Shown: in pieces, positions 5,689 to 7,994 of the stretch
Layout of the letters: each line of letters opens with the position of its first letter
How positions within the stretch are numbered: the stretch's first letter is position 1
NCBI GenBank assembly: GCA_026999335.1
Contig: JALTPW010000822.1
Coordinates: 1-7,994, forward strand
DNA: 7,994 nucleotides
From: Chromatiales bacterium
GTDB lineage: Bacteria; Pseudomonadota; Gammaproteobacteria; SZUA-152
Reading direction: 5' to 3'
The notes under the pieces: model-generated
Seen by the model: only the letters and a program-made list of their open reading frames with translations
Database searches by the model: none
What the model was told of the DNA's origin: nothing
Translations under genes and position numbers: made by a program

Positions 5689-6678
5689 ATGAAGGCACTG
5701 GTCACTGGCGGCGCGGGATTCATCGGCAGCCACCTGGTCGAACGACTGATCCACGACGGCCATCAGGTCATCGCCCTGGATGATCTTTCCAGCGGCTGCT
5801 GGGAAAATCTCGCGGCACTAAAAAACACCCCGGGCCTGCAACAGATCGAGGCCGACATCACCGACAGAACAACCATCCGCCCCCACTTCAATGGTGTTGA
5901 CTGGGTATTTCACCTGGCTGGCAAGGCCGACATCGTGCCCTCCATCGAACGCCCCGATATCTATTACGCCACCAATGTGCAGGGCACCTTCAACGTGCTG
6001 GAATGTGGCAGGGCGGCAAACATCAAGCGGCTGGTTTATGCCGCCTCCTCTTCCTGCTACGGCATCCCCGATATCTACCCGACACCGGAAAGCGCCGAAA
6101 TCCGTCCCCAGTACCCCTACGCCCTGAGCAAATATCTGGGCGAGGAAATGGTGCTGCACTGGGCACAGGTCTACGGCCTACCCACCCTTTCCCTACGCCT
6201 GTTCAACGTCTACGGCCCTCGCTCACGCACCACCGGGGCCTACGGCGCGGTGTTCGGCGTGTTTCTCGCCCAGAAACTGGCGGGCAAACCCTACACGGTG
6301 GTCGGCGATGGCAGCCAGAGCCGTGACTTCACCTACGTCAGCGATGTCGCCGATGCCTTTGCCTGTGCCGCCGCCAGCGACATCAGCGGTAAGATATTCA
6401 ATGTCGGCAGCGGCCACCACTACAGCATCAACGCACTGGTCGGCCACCTCGGCGGCGCGATGGAATACATCCCCAAGCGCCCCGGCGAACCCGACTGCAC
6501 CTTCGCCGACATCCGCCGTATTCACGCACAACTGGGCTGGGAGGCCAAGGTGGATTTCGCCACCGGTGTCGCCCGCATGCTCGAATCCATCGAACTGTGG
6601 CGCGAGGCGCCGCTGTGGGACGCCGGCTCCATCCATGACGCCACCCGCAGCTGGTTCAAATACCTCGGAGACCATTGA
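5689..6678 (+). CDS. NAD-dependent sugar-nucleotide epimerase/dehydratase (extended SDR)
   Basis: 329 aa, typical length for the family. The Rossmann motif is TGGAGFIGSHL (6-16, GxxGxxG), followed by DDLSSG (31-36) and DITD (56-59). FHLAGKADI (74-82) and AASSSCYG (118-125) give the conserved Ser region, and YPYALSK (142-148) supplies the catalytic Y144-x-x-x-K148. LRLFNVYGPR (169-178) and SRDFTYVSDVADA (211-223) are substrate-domain signatures of UDP-glucose/UDP-glucuronate 4-epimerase-like and related enzymes. The start is fixed by AAGGAG at 5675-5680 with an 8-nt spacer. The stop is 1 nt before the SIS gene start, so the two are co-transcribed. In this context it probably epimerises or dehydrates the nucleotide-activated sugar made by the downstream genes; HldD belongs to the same extended-SDR class, but this sequence is closer in style to the 4-epimerases. 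Exact substrate not deducible. Confidence 0.88.
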   Translation: MKALVTGGAGFIGSHLVERLIHDGHQVIALDDLSSGCWENLAALKNTPGLQQIEADITDRTTIRPHFNGVDWVFHLAGKADIVPSIERPDIYYATNVQGTFNVLECGRAANIKRLVYAASSSCYGIPDIYPTPESAEIRPQYPYALSKYLGEEMVLHWAQVYGLPTLSLRLFNVYGPRSRTTGAYGAVFGVFLAQKLAGKPYTVVGDGSQSRDFTYVSDVADAFACAAASDISGKIFNVGSGHHYSINALVGHLGGAMEYIPKRPGEPDCTFADIRRIHAQLGWEAKVDFATGVARMLESIELWREAPLWDAGSIHDATRSWFKYLGDH

Positions 6679-6679
6679 C

Positions 6680-7276
6680 ATGCTGACACGCACCGCCTTC
6701 ACCACCCACGCCCGGGAATTTTCCAGCATTGTCTGCGCGGGCATTTTCAGCGAAAAAACCACACGAGAACTCGCGCGCGACCAGGGCATCGAACGGCTGA
6801 CCCGCCTGCTGGCCGACACCCGCAGCCGAGGCGGTGGCCTGTACATCATCGGCAATGGCGGCAGTGCCGCCGTCGCCAGCCACGCCGTCACCGACTTTTT
6901 CAACGTCGGCGGCCTGCGCGCCATGACCCTGCACGATTCATCCACCCTCACCTGCTTCAGCAACGACTACGGCTACGAAAACGCCTTCTCCCGCCGTGTC
7001 GAACGCCTGCTCACGGCAAACGACGTACTCATCGCCATCAGCAGCTCGGGACAGTCGAAAAATATTATCAATGCCTGCCGCAGCGCCACGACCTGTGAGG
7101 CAAAGGTGATCACCCTCTCCGGCTTCCACAACGACAACCCGCTGCGCCAGCTGGGAGACATCAACTACTGGTTAGACTCCGACGCCTACGGCATGGTGGA
7201 AATCGGCCACCTGTTCCTGCTGCATTACCTCGCCGACCTGCTGGGCATGGACTGGAGCGATGAAAACAATGGCTAA
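6680..7276 (+). CDS. SIS-domain sugar-phosphate isomerase, GmhA-like
   Basis: 198 aa, close to the length of sedoheptulose-7-phosphate isomerase GmhA (about 192 aa). The phosphosugar-binding loops are GNGGSAA (58-64) and SSSGQSKNI (121-129). SNDYGYENAFSRRVE (94-108) matches the GmhA segment GNDFGFNDIFSRYVE, and the C-terminal helix HLFLLHYLADLL (177-188) carries the family His (H182). By alignment by eye, the catalytic Glu of E. coli GmhA (E65) corresponds to Asp (D72) here, a difference shared by many non-LPS SIS proteins, so the substrate may not be sedoheptulose-7-phosphate. The start is chosen by GGAG at 6667-6670 with a 9-nt spacer; a longer in-frame reading upstream (from 6308) lies on top of the epimerase gene and is spurious. 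Likely first step of the sugar-activation pathway in this operon. Confidence 0.85.
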   Translation: MLTRTAFTTHAREFSSIVCAGIFSEKTTRELARDQGIERLTRLLADTRSRGGGLYIIGNGGSAAVASHAVTDFFNVGGLRAMTLHDSSTLTCFSNDYGYENAFSRRVERLLTANDVLIAISSSGQSKNIINACRSATTCEAKVITLSGFHNDNPLRQLGDINYWLDSDAYGMVEIGHLFLLHYLADLLGMDWSDENNG

Positions 7277-7994
7277 GGGAAGCGTGGTCAAACTCAATCT
7301 GCAGGAAACTGCGGAAACTCCGTCGGGCAAGTTCATGAGCTTGCAGACACTGGCAGCCTTTGCCGCCAATTGCCGCCGCCGTGGTGAACGCGTCGTGCTC
7401 TGCCACGGCACCTACGACCTCATGCACATTGGTCACATCAAGCACCTGCAGGCGGCACGCAAACTCGGCGACCGGCTGCTGGTAACACTGACCGCCGACG
7501 CCTTCGTCAACAAGGGCCCGGATCGGCCCGTGTTCAGCGAAGCCCTGCGCGGCGAAAGTATCGCCGCACTGGACTGCGTGGACGGCGTGGCTATCAATGC
7601 CGCCGAGACCGCCATCGAAGTCATCGAGGCCCTGCGTCCGCAGGTCTATGTCAAGGGCAGCGACTACATTCGCGCCCAGGATGACATAACGGGAAATATC
7701 CGCCGTGAGCAGGCCGTCGTGGAAAACGTCGGAGGCCGTATCCACTTCACCCAGGAGGCCACTTTCAGCTCCAGCAACCTGCTTAACGAACATTTCAGCG
7801 CCCTCGACGAGGGGGTACGCGACTTCCTGCGCGGCTTTCGCCAGCGTCACGACGGCGCAAGCCTGAAACTATGCCTCGACCGCCTGGCCGCTCTCGATGT
7901 GTTGGTGCTCGGCGACATTATCATCGACGAATATCACTACACCCGCCCGCTGGGGCAGACCGGCAAGGGCAACGTACTGGCGGTACAATACGAA
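7269..7994 (+). CDS. Fused nucleotidyltransferase-PfkB kinase, HldE-like in reversed domain order (partial, runs off the right edge)
   Basis: 242 residues visible and open at the window end. Residues 41-56 (RVVLCHGTYDLMHIGH) carry the HxGH motif of cytidylyltransferase-fold enzymes. RPVFSEALRGESIAALDCVD (87-106), RPQVYVKGSDY (123-133) and TFSSSNLLN (165-173) correspond to the nucleotidyltransferase domain of HldE/RfaE. A second domain starts near residue 209 with DVLVLGDIIIDEYHYTRPLG, the N-terminal strand of a PfkB/ribokinase-type sugar kinase. In E. coli HldE the kinase comes first and the adenylyltransferase second; here the order is inverted. Expected roles are phosphorylation of a sugar 7-phosphate (or analogous) at C1 and transfer of a nucleotide to the sugar-1-phosphate. 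The start at 7269 is preferred because GGAG (7254-7257) lies 11 nt upstream; an ATG at 7260 has only 2 nt. Either choice overlaps the SIS gene (by 8 or 17 bp), indicating coupling. Confidence 0.85.
   Translation, partial: MAKGSVVKLNLQETAETPSGKFMSLQTLAAFAANCRRRGERVVLCHGTYDLMHIGHIKHLQAARKLGDRLLVTLTADAFVNKGPDRPVFSEALRGESIAALDCVDGVAINAAETAIEVIEALRPQVYVKGSDYIRAQDDITGNIRREQAVVENVGGRIHFTQEATFSSSNLLNEHFSALDEGVRDFLRGFRQRHDGASLKLCLDRLAALDVLVLGDIIIDEYHYTRPLGQTGKGNVLAVQYE

Noticed and set aside
6223..6963. Long minus-strand open frame over the epimerase and SIS genes
   Set aside because: It lies opposite two well-supported genes and its composition is that of a GC-rich shadow frame with no family motif.
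7161..7850. Long minus-strand open frame over the SIS and nucleotidyltransferase genes
   Set aside because: Antisense shadow of strongly supported plus-strand genes.

Overview
The window reads as chromosomal DNA from a proteobacterium, most likely a gammaproteobacterium. The reasons are a PilZ-type c-di-GMP protein ending in an F-x-x-R-x-H-R-R signature, a REP-like hairpin pair of the GTAGGAGCGGCTTTAGCCGC type, and tightly packed genes of moderately high GC. The assignment is inference from style, not from a marker gene.

Left part (61-2932, minus strand): three genes whose ends overlap by 4 bp (ATGA). In transcription order they are a RimK-like ATP-grasp enzyme (2932-2102), a second divergent ATP-grasp enzyme (2105-1269), and a polyol dehydrogenase related to mannitol-1-phosphate 5-dehydrogenase (1272-61). 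The overlaps indicate one operon and probably one pathway. I recognise no named pathway with this trio. The second ATP-grasp has changed metal-ligand positions, and the dehydrogenase has Ser where the family has a catalytic Asn.

Middle (2933-3649): a visibly AT-rich stretch with no convincing gene. It holds a 160-bp MITE-like palindromic element with 18-bp perfect terminal inverted repeats and a probable TTATA target duplication, a perfect 24-bp tandem duplication containing a dyad, and several further short palindromes. It looks like a regulatory or acquired relic region. It is followed by a minus-strand atypical PilZ-like gene (4219-3650).

Right part (4342-7994, plus strand): a sugar-activation operon. 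It contains a radical SAM/SPASM-like enzyme, a REP-like hairpin pair, an extended-SDR sugar-nucleotide epimerase, a SIS-domain sugar-phosphate isomerase (GmhA-like), and a fusion protein cut by the window edge. In the fusion a HIGH-motif nucleotidyltransferase precedes a PfkB kinase, the reverse of the domain order of HldE. Isomerase, kinase, nucleotidyltransferase and epimerase match the logic of ADP-heptose synthesis. The radical SAM enzyme suggests an additional C-H-level modification of the sugar. A phosphatase and glycosyltransferases would be expected beyond the right edge. This variant pathway and the ATP-grasp/ATP-grasp/dehydrogenase trio are the two best candidates for undescribed biochemistry here.
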